The translations under genes and the position numbers were made by a program. The notes beneath the pieces are model-generated. The model was not told the DNA's origin and searched no databases. It worked only from the letters and a program-made list of their open reading frames with translations. A stretch of 64,000 nt of DNA from positions 310,001-374,000 of the forward strand of contig NZ_BCTT01000011.1 of assembly GCF_001590905.1 (NCBI RefSeq). The letters run 5' to 3'. Origin of the DNA: Serratia grimesii NBRC 13537. Lineage in GTDB: Bacteria > Pseudomonadota > Gammaproteobacteria > Enterobacterales > Enterobacteriaceae. Position 1 is the stretch's first letter; each line of letters starts with the position of its first letter. Positions 36,002 to 47,047 of this stretch are shown in pieces.

Positions 36002-37186
36002 ATGACTCGGGATGACAAAGCCGAATGGCGGCACTACCTTTTAGGTAAAAGCCATGAGTATTGGAATAAGATGATGAAAGAAGAGGGTTATCCCGAGTGG
36101 GTCAGCAGTGAGAAAAGACGTTCAACGCTGCGTAATTTTAACTGGTTCCTATTGGTTAATGTGTTGCTTGCCGCCTATCTCTTGCTCCAACGCGCTCAGA
36201 CACTCGGCGATCACTCTCTGACTGATCTGTTACGTGGCGCCCCGGCTATCGATAGCGTGGTGTTATTGTCCGCCCTGTCTTTTATCGTATTACGCCAGTT
36301 GGCTGCACGCGGAGAACTGGCGGTTTGGCGCGGCGCGGTGGTGTGTATCCTGTTACTGGCGTTATGTTGGTGCGGCGTTTTCCATCATTTGATCGTCAAC
36401 AATAATATTAATCTGGTTTACCCTTTGTCACTCGGCCTGCTGTTTTCCTCATTGATCGCTTTTTACCTTTCCCCACGATTGTTCTTCCTGTTCAGCATCC
36501 CGGTGTTGTTGGTGGCGATAGTCGAAAATATCTTTATCCGCAGCGCTTTTTCTCTGGTTAACCTGATTTCATATGCCTTGATGCTGTTTCTGATTTATTC
36601 GGCGCAGCATCGGCTGGAACAATGGTTCACCTTGGCTATTGAGCGTGAGCAGGAAAACAAACAACTGATTGAGCGTCTGAGTAAGCTGGCACACCGTGAT
36701 CCACTCACCGGTATCGCTAATCGGCGCTACTTTGATCACTACTTTGACGCTGTTTTACTGCGGGAGTCGACTCTACAGTCGCCGTTTACGCTGATTCTGT
36801 TGGATGTCGATTTCTTTAAAAAATATAACGATCACTATGGACACCAACAGGGAGATGAGTGCTTGGTTAGGCTTGCGGCCTGTTTGGACAGTGCAACACG
36901 ACGTTCGCAGGATCTGGTGGCCCGTTATGGTGGTGAAGAGTTTATTATCCTGCTGCCGAAATCTGATGCCCGTGAGGCTGAACAAGTCGCACAAAGAATT
37001 GAGGCGCTGCTCGCGGGTTTGGCGATGCCGCATGCCGCTTCCGAGGTGGCACAATGGGTGACGGTAAGCCAAGGGGTTGCACAATGGCAACCGGGACAAA
37101 ACCGTGAGCAACTACTGGCGGCAGCCGATCGCGCGTTATACCGCGCCAAGGCGCGTGGTCGCAATGGCTATAGTATTGCAGAGTGA
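36002..37186 (+). CDS. membrane-bound diguanylate cyclase (GGDEF)
   Basis: A 394-residue protein: a cytoplasmic N-terminus of ~45 residues, about six membrane helices (residues ~48-205), a short coiled linker (EREQENKQLIERLSKL), then a GGDEF domain from ~232. The active motif is GGEEF at 310-314, and an RSQD inhibitory I-site stands five residues before it (301-304), so it should make cyclic-di-GMP and be product-inhibited. The signal for its membrane sensor is unknown. No phosphodiesterase or target gene is adjacent. The ribosome binding site before ATG 36002 is weak. Confidence 0.9.
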   Translation: MTRDDKAEWRHYLLGKSHEYWNKMMKEEGYPEWVSSEKRRSTLRNFNWFLLVNVLLAAYLLLQRAQTLGDHSLTDLLRGAPAIDSVVLLSALSFIVLRQLAARGELAVWRGAVVCILLLALCWCGVFHHLIVNNNINLVYPLSLGLLFSSLIAFYLSPRLFFLFSIPVLLVAIVENIFIRSAFSLVNLISYALMLFLIYSAQHRLEQWFTLAIEREQENKQLIERLSKLAHRDPLTGIANRRYFDHYFDAVLLRESTLQSPFTLILLDVDFFKKYNDHYGHQQGDECLVRLAACLDSATRRSQDLVARYGGEEFIILLPKSDAREAEQVAQRIEALLAGLAMPHAASEVAQWVTVSQGVAQWQPGQNREQLLAAADRALYRAKARGRNGYSIAE

Positions 37187-37191
37187 TGTGG

Positions 37192-37226
37192 TTGGTCAGG
37201 ACGGCACGAAAGGCCGCCCTGACCAA
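37192..37226. terminator. hairpin between convergent GGDEF gene and mltC
   Basis: A 9-bp perfect outer stem (TTGGTCAGG / CCTGACCAA) plus inner GC pairs, placed between two convergent stops. No strong U-tract on either strand. Confidence 0.6.
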
Positions 37227-37231
37227 GGTGA

Positions 37232-38308
37232 TTAACGGCGTCGATAGCTCTTTTGCGCGTTGTTCACTTTCACCAGATAACGGCGTGATTCACCGGCTGG
37301 ATGCTTAGTCGTCAGCGTCTGATAAACGTCGCCCGGCTGCATGCCATTGATGATACTCACCGCTCGAGTCCTGTCGCTGGAGAACACTCGCAACACACTG
37401 CCTGCACCACCGTTATAGGCGGTGATAACGGCATAGCGACGCGAGGTTGGGTTCTGAATACCACCCAGGTAGTTGTTCTGCAAAATGGCCAAATAGGCGG
37501 TACCGGTGTCGATATTGTTCTCTGGATCGAACAGGTAGCTGCGGCTTGGTTTACCCCATTTCCCGCGCATCTGGAACACGTCTTTACCGGCGGTGTGTTG
37601 CACCACCTGCATCAGGCCTAGCGCATCCGAACCGCTTACCGCATAGGGGTTAAAGCTCGATTCGGTCTGCATGATCGCCAGGATCAGTGACTCTTCAACA
37701 CCGTATTTCTCCGACGCTTTACGGACCATTGGCAGATATTTATGCGCACGTTTGTCCAGGTGGTTCGGTACCAACTGGATGGTGATTGAGTAAATCACGT
37801 GCAGGCCGGAAGTCCGTTTTTGCAGTTTGCTCTGCAACAGATAGTCAGCAAAATGCGCTGCACGCCATTCCCAACGGATCGGCGCGCCTTTGTTATCCAG
37901 TACCTGACCATACAGGAACGGTTCTTTACTGATCTGAATATCGTTGACGTCGGAGTAGAGATCGATAGAACCCGGATCGTCGCCCATCAGCAAGGTGCTG
38001 ATAATCGCCTGACGCAGGTGTGCAGCAGGATCGGTGGTGGCGATGGTTTCAATGGTGATGGCACCAGAATCAAAGTTGATGTGGCTACGGGTTTGATACT
38101 GGTCGGTGTATTTAACGTAATCTTTTGGCCCGGCGATCAGAACTTCGTTCAGACCCCAGATATTCTCAATGTTGTGGGCGAATTGGCCCATCAGGATCTC
38201 AAAGCCGTTGGTGTCTTTGACCAGGGCTTCGTTGACTTCTTCACTTTTTTTGCCGGAACAGGAAATCAGCAAAGGCGCTATCACTAGCAAAGCTAAAATT
38301 TTCTTCAT
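37232..38308 (-). CDS. mltC: membrane-bound lytic murein transglycosylase C
   Basis: A 358-residue outer membrane lipoprotein (lipobox LLISC, Cys ~17; E. coli MltC 359). The N-terminal domain is DUF3393-like. The C-terminal SLT domain (from ~195) has the catalytic Glu in [24 protein letters not shown], and [15 protein letters not shown]. It cuts peptidoglycan to 1,6-anhydromuropeptides. It follows yggX and mutY on the same strand. Confidence 0.94.
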   Translation of the reverse strand: MKKILALLVIAPLLISCSGKKSEEVNEALVKDTNGFEILMGQFAHNIENIWGLNEVLIAGPKDYVKYTDQYQTRSHINFDSGAITIETIATTDPAAHLRQAIISTLLMGDDPGSIDLYSDVNDIQISKEPFLYGQVLDNKGAPIRWEWRAAHFADYLLQSKLQKRTSGLHVIYSITIQLVPNHLDKRAHKYLPMVRKASEKYGVEESLILAIMQTESSFNPYAVSGSDALGLMQVVQHTAGKDVFQMRGKWGKPSRSYLFDPENNIDTGTAYLAILQNNYLGGIQNPTSRRYAVITAYNGGAGSVLRVFSSDRTRAVSIINGMQPGDVYQTLTTKHPAGESRRYLVKVNNAQKSYRRR

Positions 38309-38363
38309 CTTAAAGCCGTATACGGGAAATATTGAAGAGGGCCAGCGCCTGGCCCCAACAGCG

Positions 38364-38636
38364 TTATTCGCTCGGTGGCGTATAGCCTTCGATGTGCACG
38401 TCGTGCCCTTCGAAGAGGAACTTGATCATTTCCGCTTCCAGCAGTTTGCGGTCATCCACGTTCATCATGTTCAGTTTTTTCTCGTTGATCAGCATGGTTT
38501 GTTTTTTCATCCATTCTGCCCAGGCTTCCTTCGAGATCTCGTTATAGATACGTTTGCCGACGTCCCCTGGGTAAAGTTGAAAATCCTGCCCTTCGGCATC
38601 GCGTTGCAGGAAGGTACAAAAAATGGTTCTGCTCAT
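38364..38636 (-). CDS. yggX: YggX, iron-trafficking / oxidative protection protein
   Basis: A 90-residue cytoplasmic protein beginning [19 protein letters not shown] with the conserved Cys at residue 7, [18 protein letters not shown] in the middle and a helical end. The family protects Fe-S clusters from oxidation and is SoxRS-induced in E. coli. It overlaps the mutY stop by four bases, the conserved mutY-yggX coupling. Confidence 0.94.
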   Translation of the reverse strand: MSRTIFCTFLQRDAEGQDFQLYPGDVGKRIYNEISKEAWAEWMKKQTMLINEKKLNMMNVDDRKLLEAEMIKFLFEGHDVHIEGYTPPSE

Positions 38637-39730
38637 GCTAATTCCTCATCAATGGCGCTATCGCCAAATAAACCCTGCTGGCGTGGTGACTGTTTTGCCA
38701 ACTGTTGTAACAGGCGGTCAACCGGCGCTGCCAGCCCGACCGATGGCGGCTGCGCCAAGTTATACCAGAGACCGGCGCCTTCATCCATGCTGGCCGCCGC
38801 GTCGTTCATATCCAACCATATCGGCACGATATCGAGATGGAAATGACTGAAAGTATGACGAAATGCGGTCAACTGCTGCTGGCGATTGTTTTTCAGACCG
38901 CGTTGTTGGAGCCAGAGTTCCATCTCTTCTCGTTCGCTGAACTGCGGGAAGCAAAATAGGCCACCCCATAGCCCAACGGCTGGCCGTTGTTCCAGCCAGG
39001 CTTGCTCACCCTGCTGCAACAATAAAAAGTAGGCCGTTTTTTCCGGTAGGGTTTGCTTGGGTTTTTTACCGGGGTATTTCGCCCAACTGTGGTTGGCATA
39101 GGCGATACAGCCTAGGCTGAGCGGGCATAGCTCGCATTTGGGTTTGGAGCGGGTACAAACCATTGCCCCCAGGTCCATCATCGCCTGATTGAACTGGCCG
39201 ACGCCCTTTGCCGGGGTGACGTCTTCACTGATCTGCCAGAGACGGTTTTCCACGTCTTTCTTGCCAGGCCAACCTTCAACCGCATAGCAGCGTGCCAATA
39301 CGCGTTTCACGTTGCCATCGAGGATCGGGTAGTGTTGGCCGAGTGCCAGAGACAGTACTGCACCTGCGGTTGAACGGCCGATTCCAGGCAGCGCGTGGAT
39401 TTCTTCAAAGGTTGTCGGGAACTCGCCGCCGTGCTGTGCGACAATAGTCTGCGCAGCCTTGTGCAGGTTACGCGCTCGGGCGTAGTAACCCAGGCCGGTC
39501 CACAGATGTAGCACTTCGTCCAGCGGCGCTTCTGCCAGAGCACGCACGTTGGGAAAACGAGCGATAAAGCGCTGAAAGTAAGGGATCACGGTGGCAACCT
39601 GAGTTTGTTGCAACATGACCTCAGATAGCCATACTTGATAGGCGGTTTTATCAAGCTGCCACGGCAGAGTTTTGCGGCCGTAACGCTGGTACCAGTCAAG
39701 CACCACCTGTGCGAACTGTTGTGCTTGCAT
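38633..39730 (-). CDS. mutY: adenine DNA glycosylase MutY
   Basis: A 365-residue base-excision enzyme that removes A from A:8-oxoG pairs. It has the catalytic Glu region [19 protein letters not shown], helix-hairpin-helix [18 protein letters not shown] with the Asp of PILDGNVKR, the [4Fe-4S] cysteines [17 protein letters not shown], and a C-terminal NUDIX-like domain ([13 protein letters not shown]). The E. coli protein (350) begins MQAS, so I start at ATG 39730; ATG 39733 is equally possible. A longer open frame to 39841 has no homology. Confidence 0.93.
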   Translation of the reverse strand: MQAQQFAQVVLDWYQRYGRKTLPWQLDKTAYQVWLSEVMLQQTQVATVIPYFQRFIARFPNVRALAEAPLDEVLHLWTGLGYYARARNLHKAAQTIVAQHGGEFPTTFEEIHALPGIGRSTAGAVLSLALGQHYPILDGNVKRVLARCYAVEGWPGKKDVENRLWQISEDVTPAKGVGQFNQAMMDLGAMVCTRSKPKCELCPLSLGCIAYANHSWAKYPGKKPKQTLPEKTAYFLLLQQGEQAWLEQRPAVGLWGGLFCFPQFSEREEMELWLQQRGLKNNRQQQLTAFRHTFSHFHLDIVPIWLDMNDAAASMDEGAGLWYNLAQPPSVGLAAPVDRLLQQLAKQSPRQQGLFGDSAIDEELA

Positions 39731-39910
39731 CATAAGCAGATTCGATATCCGGCAGAAAATGAAGCGCGATTGCAGCATAGAGTCATGATGCTGTAAACCG
39801 GAACTTTCCGACGTCGCACGGCAGGTACATAAGATGAACACTTGCTAAACCAATGTATCTTTGCATAATGCGCGTTTCCCTAATTAGCAGCCAAACAGAC
39901 AGAAAGCACT

Positions 39911-40630
39911 ATGATTAATGACGTCATCTCCCCGGAATTTGATGAGAACGGCCGCGCTATGCGCCGTATCCGCAGTTTTGTTCGCCGCCAGGGGCGGCTG
40001 ACCAAAGGCCAGCAGCACGCGCTGGACAACTATTGGCCGGTGATGGGCGTGGAGTATCAGGCTGAACCTGTCGACATCACTGCACTGTTCGGGCGCGATG
40101 CACCGACCGTGCTGGAGATCGGTTTTGGTATGGGCGCCTCGCTGGTGACCATGGCGGGTAATAACCCGCAGCAGAATTTCTTGGGGATTGAAGTACATTC
40201 GCCGGGTGTGGGCGCGTGTTTGGCCGACGCCACCGAAGCGGAGTTGAGCAACCTGCGCGTAATGTGTCACGACGCAGTTGAGGTGCTGGAGAATATGATC
40301 CCGGACGGTTCGCTGGACATGGTTCAGCTGTTTTTCCCCGATCCGTGGCACAAAGCGCGCCACAACAAGCGCCGTATCGTACAGACGCCGTTTGTTGAAT
40401 TGGTGCGTCGTAAACTGAAAGTAGGCGGCGTGTTCCACATGGCCACCGACTGGCAGCCTTACGCAGAACATATGTTAGAGGTTATGAACGGGATCTCAGG
40501 CTACCGTAATCTTTCCAGCGATAATGATTACGTGCCGCGTCCGGATTCACGCCCACTGACAAAATTTGAATTACGCGGCCAGCGTCTGGGACATGGCGTT
40601 TGGGATTTGATGTTTGAGAGGAAAGAATAA
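39911..40630 (+). CDS. trmB: tRNA (guanine-N7)-methyltransferase
   Basis: A 239-residue SAM-dependent enzyme that makes m7G46 in tRNA. SAM site [14 protein letters not shown] is at ~67-80, and the catalytic [16 protein letters not shown] lies near residue 145. Size is the same as E. coli TrmB (239). Divergent from mutY across ~180 bases. Its stop shares a base with the yggL start (TAATG). Confidence 0.95.
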   Translation: MINDVISPEFDENGRAMRRIRSFVRRQGRLTKGQQHALDNYWPVMGVEYQAEPVDITALFGRDAPTVLEIGFGMGASLVTMAGNNPQQNFLGIEVHSPGVGACLADATEAELSNLRVMCHDAVEVLENMIPDGSLDMVQLFFPDPWHKARHNKRRIVQTPFVELVRRKLKVGGVFHMATDWQPYAEHMLEVMNGISGYRNLSSDNDYVPRPDSRPLTKFELRGQRLGHGVWDLMFERKE

Positions 40631-40956
40631 TGGCTAAGAACCGCAGTCGTCGTTTACGTAAAAAGTTACACATTGAAGAGTTTCAGGAGCTGGGTTTCTC
40701 CGTAGCATGGCGTTTTGCCGAAGGCACCTCGGTTGAAGACATCGACAGCACGCTGGACGCTTTCATTGATGAAGTGATCGAGCCGAACGGCATGGCGTTT
40801 GACGGTAGCGGCTACCTGCAGTGGGAAGGTTTGATCTGTCTGCAAACTATCGGTCACTGCACCGACGAACAACGCGAACTGGTCAAAAAATGGCTGGAAG
40901 CGCGTAAACTGACCGACGTGAAGGTCAGTGATCTGTTCGATATCTGGTGGGACTGA
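40630..40956 (+). CDS. yggL: YggL family (DUF469) protein
   Basis: A 108-residue basic-then-acidic protein with the family features RSRRLRKKLHIEEFQELGFSV at the start and LQWEGLICL in the middle. E. coli YggL has 108 residues; it associates with ribosomes, with no settled function. It overlaps the trmB stop by one base, a conserved coupling. Confidence 0.93.
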   Translation: MAKNRSRRLRKKLHIEEFQELGFSVAWRFAEGTSVEDIDSTLDAFIDEVIEPNGMAFDGSGYLQWEGLICLQTIGHCTDEQRELVKKWLEARKLTDVKVSDLFDIWWD

Positions 40957-40973
40957 TTTTCCCAGCCTGATGG

Positions 40974-40992
40974 GCGCGGCTTTGTGCCGCGC
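40974..40992 (+). terminator. hairpin after yggL
   Basis: A perfect 7-bp GC stem (GCGCGGC / GCCGCGC) with a TTTGT loop, 17 bases after the yggL stop, followed by a T-rich but broken stretch. Confidence 0.5.
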
Positions 40993-41053
40993 TATGCTTA
41001 TTGCTTTTAAGGTGCCTTAATGGCGCCTTTGTTTTGTCCGGAGTGTGACCGCG

Positions 41054-41977
41054 GTGGTAACAACATTGGATAACGCGTTGCTGGATGACATTCTGCAACA
41101 GGTGCGCCCGCTGATAGGTCAGGGCAAAGTGGCAGATTACATACCGGCGCTGGCAGAAGTGGCTGCTGATCGCCTGGCCATTGCCGTTTGCACCGTCGAC
41201 GGCGAAATGTTCCAGGCGGGTAACGCCACCGAGCGCTTCTCTATTCAGTCCATTTCCAAGGTACTGAGTCTGACGCTGGCACTGGCACGCTATCAGGAAC
41301 ACGAAATCTGGCAACGGGTCGGCAAAGAACCTTCCGGTCTGCCGTTCAACTCGTTGTTGCAGTTGGAGATGGAGCAGGGCAAACCGCGCAATCCGTTTAT
41401 TAATCCCGGTGCGCTGGTGGTGTGCGACATGCTGCAAACCCGGCTCAGTGCCCCCAAACAGCGAATGCTGGAAGTGGTGCGCCAACTGGCCGGTGAAGAT
41501 GACCTGGCCTATGATGCGCGGGTGGCCCGTTCCGAGTTTGAACACTCCGATCGCAATGCCGCAATAGCTTATCTGATGAAGTCATTCGGCAACTTCGAAA
41601 ACGACGTGCTCACCGTGCTGCAAACCTATTTCCACTACTGTGCGCTGCGAATGAGCTGCGTAGAGCTGGCACGTAGCTTCGTTTACCTGGCCAATCATGG
41701 CCGCGATCTTAGCGGACGTGAAGTGATCAGCCCATTGCAGGCGCGACAGATTAATGCGCTGATGATGACCAGCGGTATGTACGATGGTGCAGGGGAGTTT
41801 GCTTACCGTGTGGGTATGCCGGGAAAATCTGGCGTCGGTGGCGGTATCGTCGCCATTGTTCCTGATGAGCTGTCGATCGCTGTCTGGTCACCGGAGCTGG
41901 ATGCCTCCGGTAACTCGTTGGCGGGAACTGCGGCACTGGAACTGTTGTCTCAACGGATTAGCCGTTCGATTTTTTAG
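41054..41977 (+). CDS. glsB: glutaminase
   Basis: A 307-residue beta-lactamase-fold glutaminase that converts glutamine to glutamate and ammonia. It has the Ser-x-x-Lys active site in [39 protein letters not shown] and [13 protein letters not shown]. coli GlsB (YneH) has 308 residues. I start at GTG 41054 (GTG GTA ACA ACA, giving [10 protein letters not shown] as in relatives), ten bases after GGAG, instead of GTG 41045. In E. coli this position between yggL and yggN holds yggM. Confidence 0.92.
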   Translation: MVTTLDNALLDDILQQVRPLIGQGKVADYIPALAEVAADRLAIAVCTVDGEMFQAGNATERFSIQSISKVLSLTLALARYQEHEIWQRVGKEPSGLPFNSLLQLEMEQGKPRNPFINPGALVVCDMLQTRLSAPKQRMLEVVRQLAGEDDLAYDARVARSEFEHSDRNAAIAYLMKSFGNFENDVLTVLQTYFHYCALRMSCVELARSFVYLANHGRDLSGREVISPLQARQINALMMTSGMYDGAGEFAYRVGMPGKSGVGGGIVAIVPDELSIAVWSPELDASGNSLAGTAALELLSQRISRSIF

Positions 41978-42006
41978 CCCATCACGGAAGGGCGTCAGGA
42001 GAAAAT

Positions 42007-42723
42007 ATGTTAAAGAAAACCGGATTAGCCTTGTTGTTGTTGACGGCTTCACAGGCACACGCCGAGTATCAGTGCGGTGTTAAACCTCAGGACGACGTGA
42101 TTATCAGCCCGCAAAATGTGCAGGTGACGGGCGCCAGTGGCAATCTGCAGATTTCACCTGATGGTGATGTAACCCGCAACGGCCAGGCTTTGAGCATAAA
42201 TGACAGCCAGCGGCAAAAGGCCTTCAGCTATCAGAGCGCACTGCGTAAAGAATTGCCTTGGATTGATAAAGGTGCGCAGCAACACCTGGAAAAAGCGCGC
42301 GTGGCGCTGGACAAGGTGATTGTTAAGGAGCTGGGGAGCGACAGCAACGTGCGTAACCGGCTGACCACTTTGAATGGCCAGCTCAAGCAGCAGATGAACC
42401 GTATTATCGAGCACCGCAGCGACGGCCTGACCTTCCACCACAAGGCGATTGACCAGGTTGAGCAGGATGGCCGTAATCTCGTGCAGCAGAGCATGGGTGG
42501 TGTGCTACAGGACAGTCTGAATGAGATGGGTGTCAAACAGGCTGCCAACAGTGGCGGCAACCCGTTGCAGGCGATCATGGGTAACCTGGGCGGCCTGCAG
42601 AAAGCGATTCAGAATGAATGGAACAACCAAGAGCAGGACTTCCAGAACTTTGGCCGTGACGTGTGTAACCGTGTTACAGGTCTGGAGACTCAGCGTAAAG
42701 ATCTGCTTAATTCGTTGAAATAA
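42007..42723 (+). CDS. yggN: YggN family (DUF2884) exported protein
   Basis: A 238-residue protein with a signal peptide (MLKKTGLALLLLTASQAHA) and then YQCGVKPQDDVIISPQNVQV, a conserved beginning of this family (E. coli YggN 239). The mature part is helical with DGLTFHHKAIDQV and a conserved Cys pair, one near the N-terminus (YQC) and one near the C-terminus (DVC). Periplasmic; function unknown. AGGAG lies just before the start. Confidence 0.9.
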   Translation: MLKKTGLALLLLTASQAHAEYQCGVKPQDDVIISPQNVQVTGASGNLQISPDGDVTRNGQALSINDSQRQKAFSYQSALRKELPWIDKGAQQHLEKARVALDKVIVKELGSDSNVRNRLTTLNGQLKQQMNRIIEHRSDGLTFHHKAIDQVEQDGRNLVQQSMGGVLQDSLNEMGVKQAANSGGNPLQAIMGNLGGLQKAIQNEWNNQEQDFQNFGRDVCNRVTGLETQRKDLLNSLK

Positions 42724-42778
42724 CATGACATCACGGTTGATCGCTTGCTGTTTGGTATCTTCAGAGTGAAGCAAAAAA

Positions 42779-42804
42779 AAGCGCTGATAATTCAGCGCTT
42801 TTTT
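42779..42804. terminator. bidirectional terminator between yggN and hemW
   Basis: AAGCGCTGA-TAAT-TCAGCGCTT with A-runs before and T-runs after. It gives a U-tract on both strands and serves convergent yggN and hemW. Confidence 0.9.
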
Positions 42805-43944
42805 CTATTCATCTGCCAGGAACAACTCCAGCAGCGAGTTAAGGAAGAGTTTACCTTTCTCGGTGATTTGCCAATATTCCGGCGTTTCTTCCAGATAGCC
42901 TTTCGCCAGCGCTTCGTCCAGTGGTGCACGGATAGTGCTTTCATCCAGCCCGGTATAGTTGACGAATTCGGCACGCGGTGCGGCTTCCAGCAGACGAAAG
43001 CGGTTCATGAAGAACTCGAATGGTCGATCTGCCGTCATCACCTCATGCTGTTTGTCCATATACTTGCCCTGCATAAAACCACGCGGATGCTTGGTTTTCG
43101 CCGTACGCAGAATACGACCGTCGCTGAAGGTCAGTTTACCGTGTGCGCCGCAGCCAATCCCCAGATAGTCGCCGAAGCGCCAATAGTTGAGGTTGTGTTG
43201 GCACTGATAGCCGGGTTTGGCATAGGCCGAGGTTTCATATTGTTGATAACCAGCGGCGCTCAGTAGTTCGTGACCGCGTTCGAAAATATCCCACAGCGCA
43301 TCGTCGTCCGGCAGTACCGGCGGGCGCGAGCTGAACAGGGTATTAGGTTCGATGGTCAACTGATACCACGACAGGTGCGGTGGGTTCAGGGCAATCGCCT
43401 GGCGTAAATCGTCCAGCGCTTCTTCCAGCGACTGGTCCGGCAGGCCGTGCATCAGATCGAGGTTAAAGCTGCGCAGACCAAGACCGGTAGCCAGGTGTGC
43501 CGCGCGTTTGGCCTCTTCCGGGCCGTGTATGCGTCCCAGACGAGTTAACTTCTCGGCGCTGAAGCTCTGGACCCCGATTGAAATACGGTTCACACCGGCG
43601 CGCTGGTAGCCGCTGAAGCGATCGGCCTCAACGGTACCAGGATTCGCCTCCATGGTGATCTCGGCACCCTCAACCACGTGTATACGTGCACGGACACCGT
43701 CCAGCAGCGATTGCATCGCTTCGGCGCTGAGCAGGCTAGGGGTACCGCCGCCGATAAAAATGGTACTGATTTCGCGGCCGGCAACCAACGGCAGATCGGC
43801 ATCCAGGTCTGCCAACAGATGATCGACATATTCTTGATGCGGTACTTCGCCCTTCAACGCATGCGAGTTGAAGTCGCAGTACGGGCATTTCTGCACGCAC
43901 CACGGGATATGAATATACAAACTCAGCGGGGGCAACTTAAGCAT
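42805..43944 (-). CDS. hemW: radical SAM haem chaperone HemW
   Basis: A 379-residue radical-SAM protein (E. coli 378), formerly annotated as an oxygen-independent coproporphyrinogen oxidase. Cluster motif [10 protein letters not shown] at ~16-25, GGGTPSLL, and [14 protein letters not shown]. HemW lacks the extra features of HemN and is described as a haem-inserting chaperone. It overlaps rdgB by eight bases. Confidence 0.94.
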   Translation of the reverse strand: MLKLPPLSLYIHIPWCVQKCPYCDFNSHALKGEVPHQEYVDHLLADLDADLPLVAGREISTIFIGGGTPSLLSAEAMQSLLDGVRARIHVVEGAEITMEANPGTVEADRFSGYQRAGVNRISIGVQSFSAEKLTRLGRIHGPEEAKRAAHLATGLGLRSFNLDLMHGLPDQSLEEALDDLRQAIALNPPHLSWYQLTIEPNTLFSSRPPVLPDDDALWDIFERGHELLSAAGYQQYETSAYAKPGYQCQHNLNYWRFGDYLGIGCGAHGKLTFSDGRILRTAKTKHPRGFMQGKYMDKQHEVMTADRPFEFFMNRFRLLEAAPRAEFVNYTGLDESTIRAPLDEALAKGYLEETPEYWQITEKGKLFLNSLLELFLADE

Positions 43945-44530
43945 TGCGCATCGCTTCCAACATCAGTTTCAGCGCTTTGCCACGGTGAGATACAGCGCGT
44001 TTCTCGTCACGGCTCAGCTCTGCCGCTGTGCGGCCCAGTTCCGGGACATAGAAGATTGGATCGTAACCGAAGCCGCCTTCACCTGCGGCCGCAAAGGTGA
44101 TTTCACCGGCCCAGCTACCATGGAACACCAACGGGGTTGGATCTTCCGCGTGGCGCATATACACCAGTACACAGTGGAACTGTGCACCGCGGCTGCCCTG
44201 CGGCACGTCTTTCAGTGCGATCAGCAATTTGTCGAGATTTTGCTGGTCTGAAGCGTCAACGCCCGCGTAACGTGCAGAATAGATACCTGGTGCACCGCCC
44301 AGCGCGTCGACAGCCAGACCCGAGTCGTCGGCAATCGCCGGCAGGCCGGTGATTTGCGCGGCGTGGCGGGCTTTCAGGATCGCGTTTTCGATAAAGGTCA
44401 GGCCGGTTTCCTCAGCGGAATCCACGCCCAGCTCGGTTTGTGCGACCACATTCAGCCCGAAATCGGCCAGCAGGTCGGCGAGTTCACGCACTTTGCCCGG
44501 ATTACCGGTGGCAAGAACGACTTTTTGCAT
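43937..44530 (-). CDS. rdgB: dITP/XTP pyrophosphatase
   Basis: A 197-residue Ham1-family enzyme (E. coli 197) that removes deaminated purine nucleotides. Motifs are [37 protein letters not shown] and [15 protein letters not shown]. Its start is 17 bases after the yggU stop, and its 3' end overlaps hemW. Confidence 0.95.
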   Translation of the reverse strand: MQKVVLATGNPGKVRELADLLADFGLNVVAQTELGVDSAEETGLTFIENAILKARHAAQITGLPAIADDSGLAVDALGGAPGIYSARYAGVDASDQQNLDKLLIALKDVPQGSRGAQFHCVLVYMRHAEDPTPLVFHGSWAGEITFAAAGEGGFGYDPIFYVPELGRTAAELSRDEKRAVSHRGKALKLMLEAMRNA

Positions 44531-44547
44531 GATGACTACCTTGAAAT

Positions 44548-44838
44548 TTATTCGATTAGCGCCGCGACCACGGCGGGGATCTGTTGCGGGTTAACGATGC
44601 GTAACTGTTTATGTCGCCCCAGTTCGCCTTTCTCTATGATGACGTTGCTTTTCGCCACTTTGAACTGCTTGGCGAGAAACTTGATCAGATGAGCGTTAGC
44701 CTGGCCGTCTACCGGTGGGGCGGTAATGGCGACTTTAAGTTCGTCGCCATGCAAACCGACAATCTGGTCGCGGCTGGCTTTCGGCTGAATATATAGCCTG
44801 ATTGCCAGCCCGTCCAGCACGGGGGTAACTGCACTCAC
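44548..44838 (-). CDS. yggU: YggU family (DUF167) protein
   Basis: A 96-residue small alpha/beta protein of UPF0235: [51 protein letters not shown] core and [12 protein letters not shown]. Function unknown. The start overlaps the yggT stop by four bases. Confidence 0.93.
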   Translation of the reverse strand: MSAVTPVLDGLAIRLYIQPKASRDQIVGLHGDELKVAITAPPVDGQANAHLIKFLAKQFKVAKSNVIIEKGELGRHKQLRIVNPQQIPAVVAALIE

Positions 44839-45389
44839 AGCAGGAACCAGATCTCACCAAACAGATCCATGCCCAGGTAGTTGATCAGATACAAGATCAG
44901 GATCACGACCATCGCTGAAAAATCAATGCCGCCCATAGCCGGCAGAATACGACGGATAGGGGACATTAAAGGCTCGGTCAATTGATACATCAGTTGATCA
45001 ATTGGGCTGCGGCCCTGGCTAATCCAGCTCATCAGCGCGCGAATAATCATCACCCAGAAGATCAGGTAACCGGCCGACTTCACCAGCGAGATCAAGCCAA
45101 ACAGCAGGTTATATGGACTGAGTGACATCGCGCCGCCTTGAATGAGCAACAGCAGCGGGTATTTGATGGTCATCAGCAAAAATGCTAACAGCAGTGATGC
45201 ACTGTCGATTGGCCCCAATGACGGGATGATACGGCGCAGCGGGCCAACCACCGGCTGGGTGATCTTCACGACAAACTGTGCGAATGGGTTGTAAAAGTCA
45301 GCGCGTGTCCACTGCATCCAGATGCGCAGCAGCAGTACCATGACGTAAAGATCAACAACGGTTTTGACCAAAAAAGTCAGCGTTAGCAT
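44835..45389 (-). CDS. yggT: YggT family membrane protein
   Basis: A 184-residue inner membrane protein with two YGGT repeats, each a hydrophobic pair flanking a [22 protein letters not shown] or [24 protein letters not shown] amphipathic segment. Implicated in osmotic and membrane homeostasis in some bacteria. Follows proC and overlaps yggU. Confidence 0.93.
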   Translation of the reverse strand: MLTLTFLVKTVVDLYVMVLLLRIWMQWTRADFYNPFAQFVVKITQPVVGPLRRIIPSLGPIDSASLLLAFLLMTIKYPLLLLIQGGAMSLSPYNLLFGLISLVKSAGYLIFWVMIIRALMSWISQGRSPIDQLMYQLTEPLMSPIRRILPAMGGIDFSAMVVILILYLINYLGMDLFGEIWFLL

Positions 45390-45420
45390 GTAGTAGCCCT
45401 TCTCCTTAACTCTCGATTAT

Positions 45421-46242
45421 TTAAAATGATTTTTCCATTTCCTGCGCACGGGATACTGCCGCTTGCATCGCTTTGGCCACGGTGGCCGGCAGTTGTTGTT
45501 CGTTGAACACCCGTAGTGCCTCGGCGGTGGTGCCGCCTTTGGAGGTGACCTGCTCACGCAAGGTCGATAATGGTGTCTCTGGGTTTGCTTCGACCAGCGC
45601 GGCGGCGCCAGAAGCGGCTTGCTGGACCAGATCGCGGGCGGTCTGGCTGTCAAAGCCCATACGTTCGGCTTCCTGCTGCATGGCTTCCATAAACAGGAAG
45701 AAATAAGCCGGTGCACTGCCTGCCGCCGCGATTACGCTATTGATGCCGCTTTCGTCATTCACCCAACAGACTTTACCTACGGATGCCATCAAATCGCTGG
45801 TGTAGTCGCGGTCCTGCTGGCTAACTTGCTGTGGCGCATACAGGCCACTCATGCCTTTGCCTACCAACGATGGGGTGTTCGGCATGATGCGGACGATGTT
45901 AAGTTTATCCCCCAGCAACTGGTAAAAACGGCTGACCTGGATACCCGCGGCGATGGACAATACCAGTTTACCGCTGAAGTCGATCTGATCGCGCAGGGGC
46001 TGACACACGTCTGCCATCATTTGCGGTTTTACCGCCAGCACCACGACATCAGCAGCGCGTGCGCAAGCAAGGTTATCGCTGCTGCTGATGATGCCGTAGT
46101 CTGCCGCCAACGCATCACGGTTTTTGGCCGAGGGTGCGCAAACGCTGATGGATGTGGCCGGGTAACCCCCGGCAACCAGGCCGGCGATGATAGCGCGTGC
46201 CATATTACCGGCACCAATAAAGGTAATCTTACGGTGCTGCAT
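45421..46242 (-). CDS. proC: pyrroline-5-carboxylate reductase
   Basis: A 273-residue NAD(P)H enzyme making proline. Rossmann motif ITFIGAGNMARAIIAGLVAGG at the N-terminus, AVKPQMMADV, RIMPNTPSLVGKGMSGLY, and the C-terminal SKGGTTAEALRVF dimer region. E. coli ProC has 269 residues. It is first of the proC-yggT-yggU-rdgB-hemW series, about 80 bases from yggS. Confidence 0.95.
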   Translation of the reverse strand: MQHRKITFIGAGNMARAIIAGLVAGGYPATSISVCAPSAKNRDALAADYGIISSSDNLACARAADVVVLAVKPQMMADVCQPLRDQIDFSGKLVLSIAAGIQVSRFYQLLGDKLNIVRIMPNTPSLVGKGMSGLYAPQQVSQQDRDYTSDLMASVGKVCWVNDESGINSVIAAAGSAPAYFFLFMEAMQQEAERMGFDSQTARDLVQQAASGAAALVEANPETPLSTLREQVTSKGGTTAEALRVFNEQQLPATVAKAMQAAVSRAQEMEKSF

Positions 46243-46319
46243 TAAAATTCCTCATCTGTGTGTATATCCGTCGTCTTTCAAGCTGGCTGTATTGCTATAA
46301 CTTGAAAGCTATAGATATG

Positions 46320-47027
46320 TTAGGCCTGTGAATAATCACGGGCGCCAAAAATCGCGGTGCCAATACGCACCATCGTACTGCCTGCAGCAATCGCCGCCGT
46401 CATATCATCAGTCATGCCCATCGACAGCGTGTCCACTTGGGGATACTGCTGTTGCAGTGCCTGAAAGGCGTCGCGCATCTGGCTGAACACCGCTAACTGG
46501 TTCTGGTAATCCTCTTGCGGAGCGGGGATAGCCATCAGTCCGCGCAACCTGAGATTCGGCAGGGCGGCAACTGCCTCTGCCAGTGCCGGCAGTTCAGCCA
46601 ATACAATGCCAGATTTGCTCTGTTCATCGCTGATATTTATTTGGATCAGCACGTTAAGCGGTGGCATGTCTGCCGGGCGTTGTTCGCTCAAACGCAGGGC
46701 GATACGCAATCGATCGACGGTGTGGCACCAGGCAAAGTGTTCTGCTACCAACCGACTCTTATTGGATTGCAGCGGGCCGATAAAGTGCCAATCCAGCGTT
46801 GCACCTTCTGGCAGTGCAGCGAAATGTTTAACCTTATCCACGCCTTCCTGCACATAGTTCTCGCCGAAGGCACGCTGACCTGCCGCTATGGCTTCTGCGA
46901 TCGCTGCCACAGGTTTGGTTTTGCTCACTGCAAGCAGTGTCACTTCTTCTGGAGTGCGAGCGCAGCCTTGAGCGGCCGCGGTAATGCGGTTTCTGACATC
47001 CTGCAGATTCTGTTGGATAGTGCTCAT
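46320..47027 (-). CDS. yggS: YggS, PLP homeostasis protein
   Basis: A 235-residue PLPBP-family protein (E. coli 234), single alanine-racemase-like barrel without the second domain. PLP Lys lies in LLAVSKTKPVAAI, with HFIGPLQSNKSRLV, LIQINISDEQSKSG and LSMGMTDDMTAAI. It binds PLP and buffers B6 and amino acid pools. Divergent from pilT with the two starts almost touching. Confidence 0.95.
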   Translation of the reverse strand: MSTIQQNLQDVRNRITAAAQGCARTPEEVTLLAVSKTKPVAAIAEAIAAGQRAFGENYVQEGVDKVKHFAALPEGATLDWHFIGPLQSNKSRLVAEHFAWCHTVDRLRIALRLSEQRPADMPPLNVLIQINISDEQSKSGIVLAELPALAEAVAALPNLRLRGLMAIPAPQEDYQNQLAVFSQMRDAFQALQQQYPQVDTLSMGMTDDMTAAIAAGSTMVRIGTAIFGARDYSQA

Positions 47028-47047
47028 TATTGACCCAGGAGATTGAT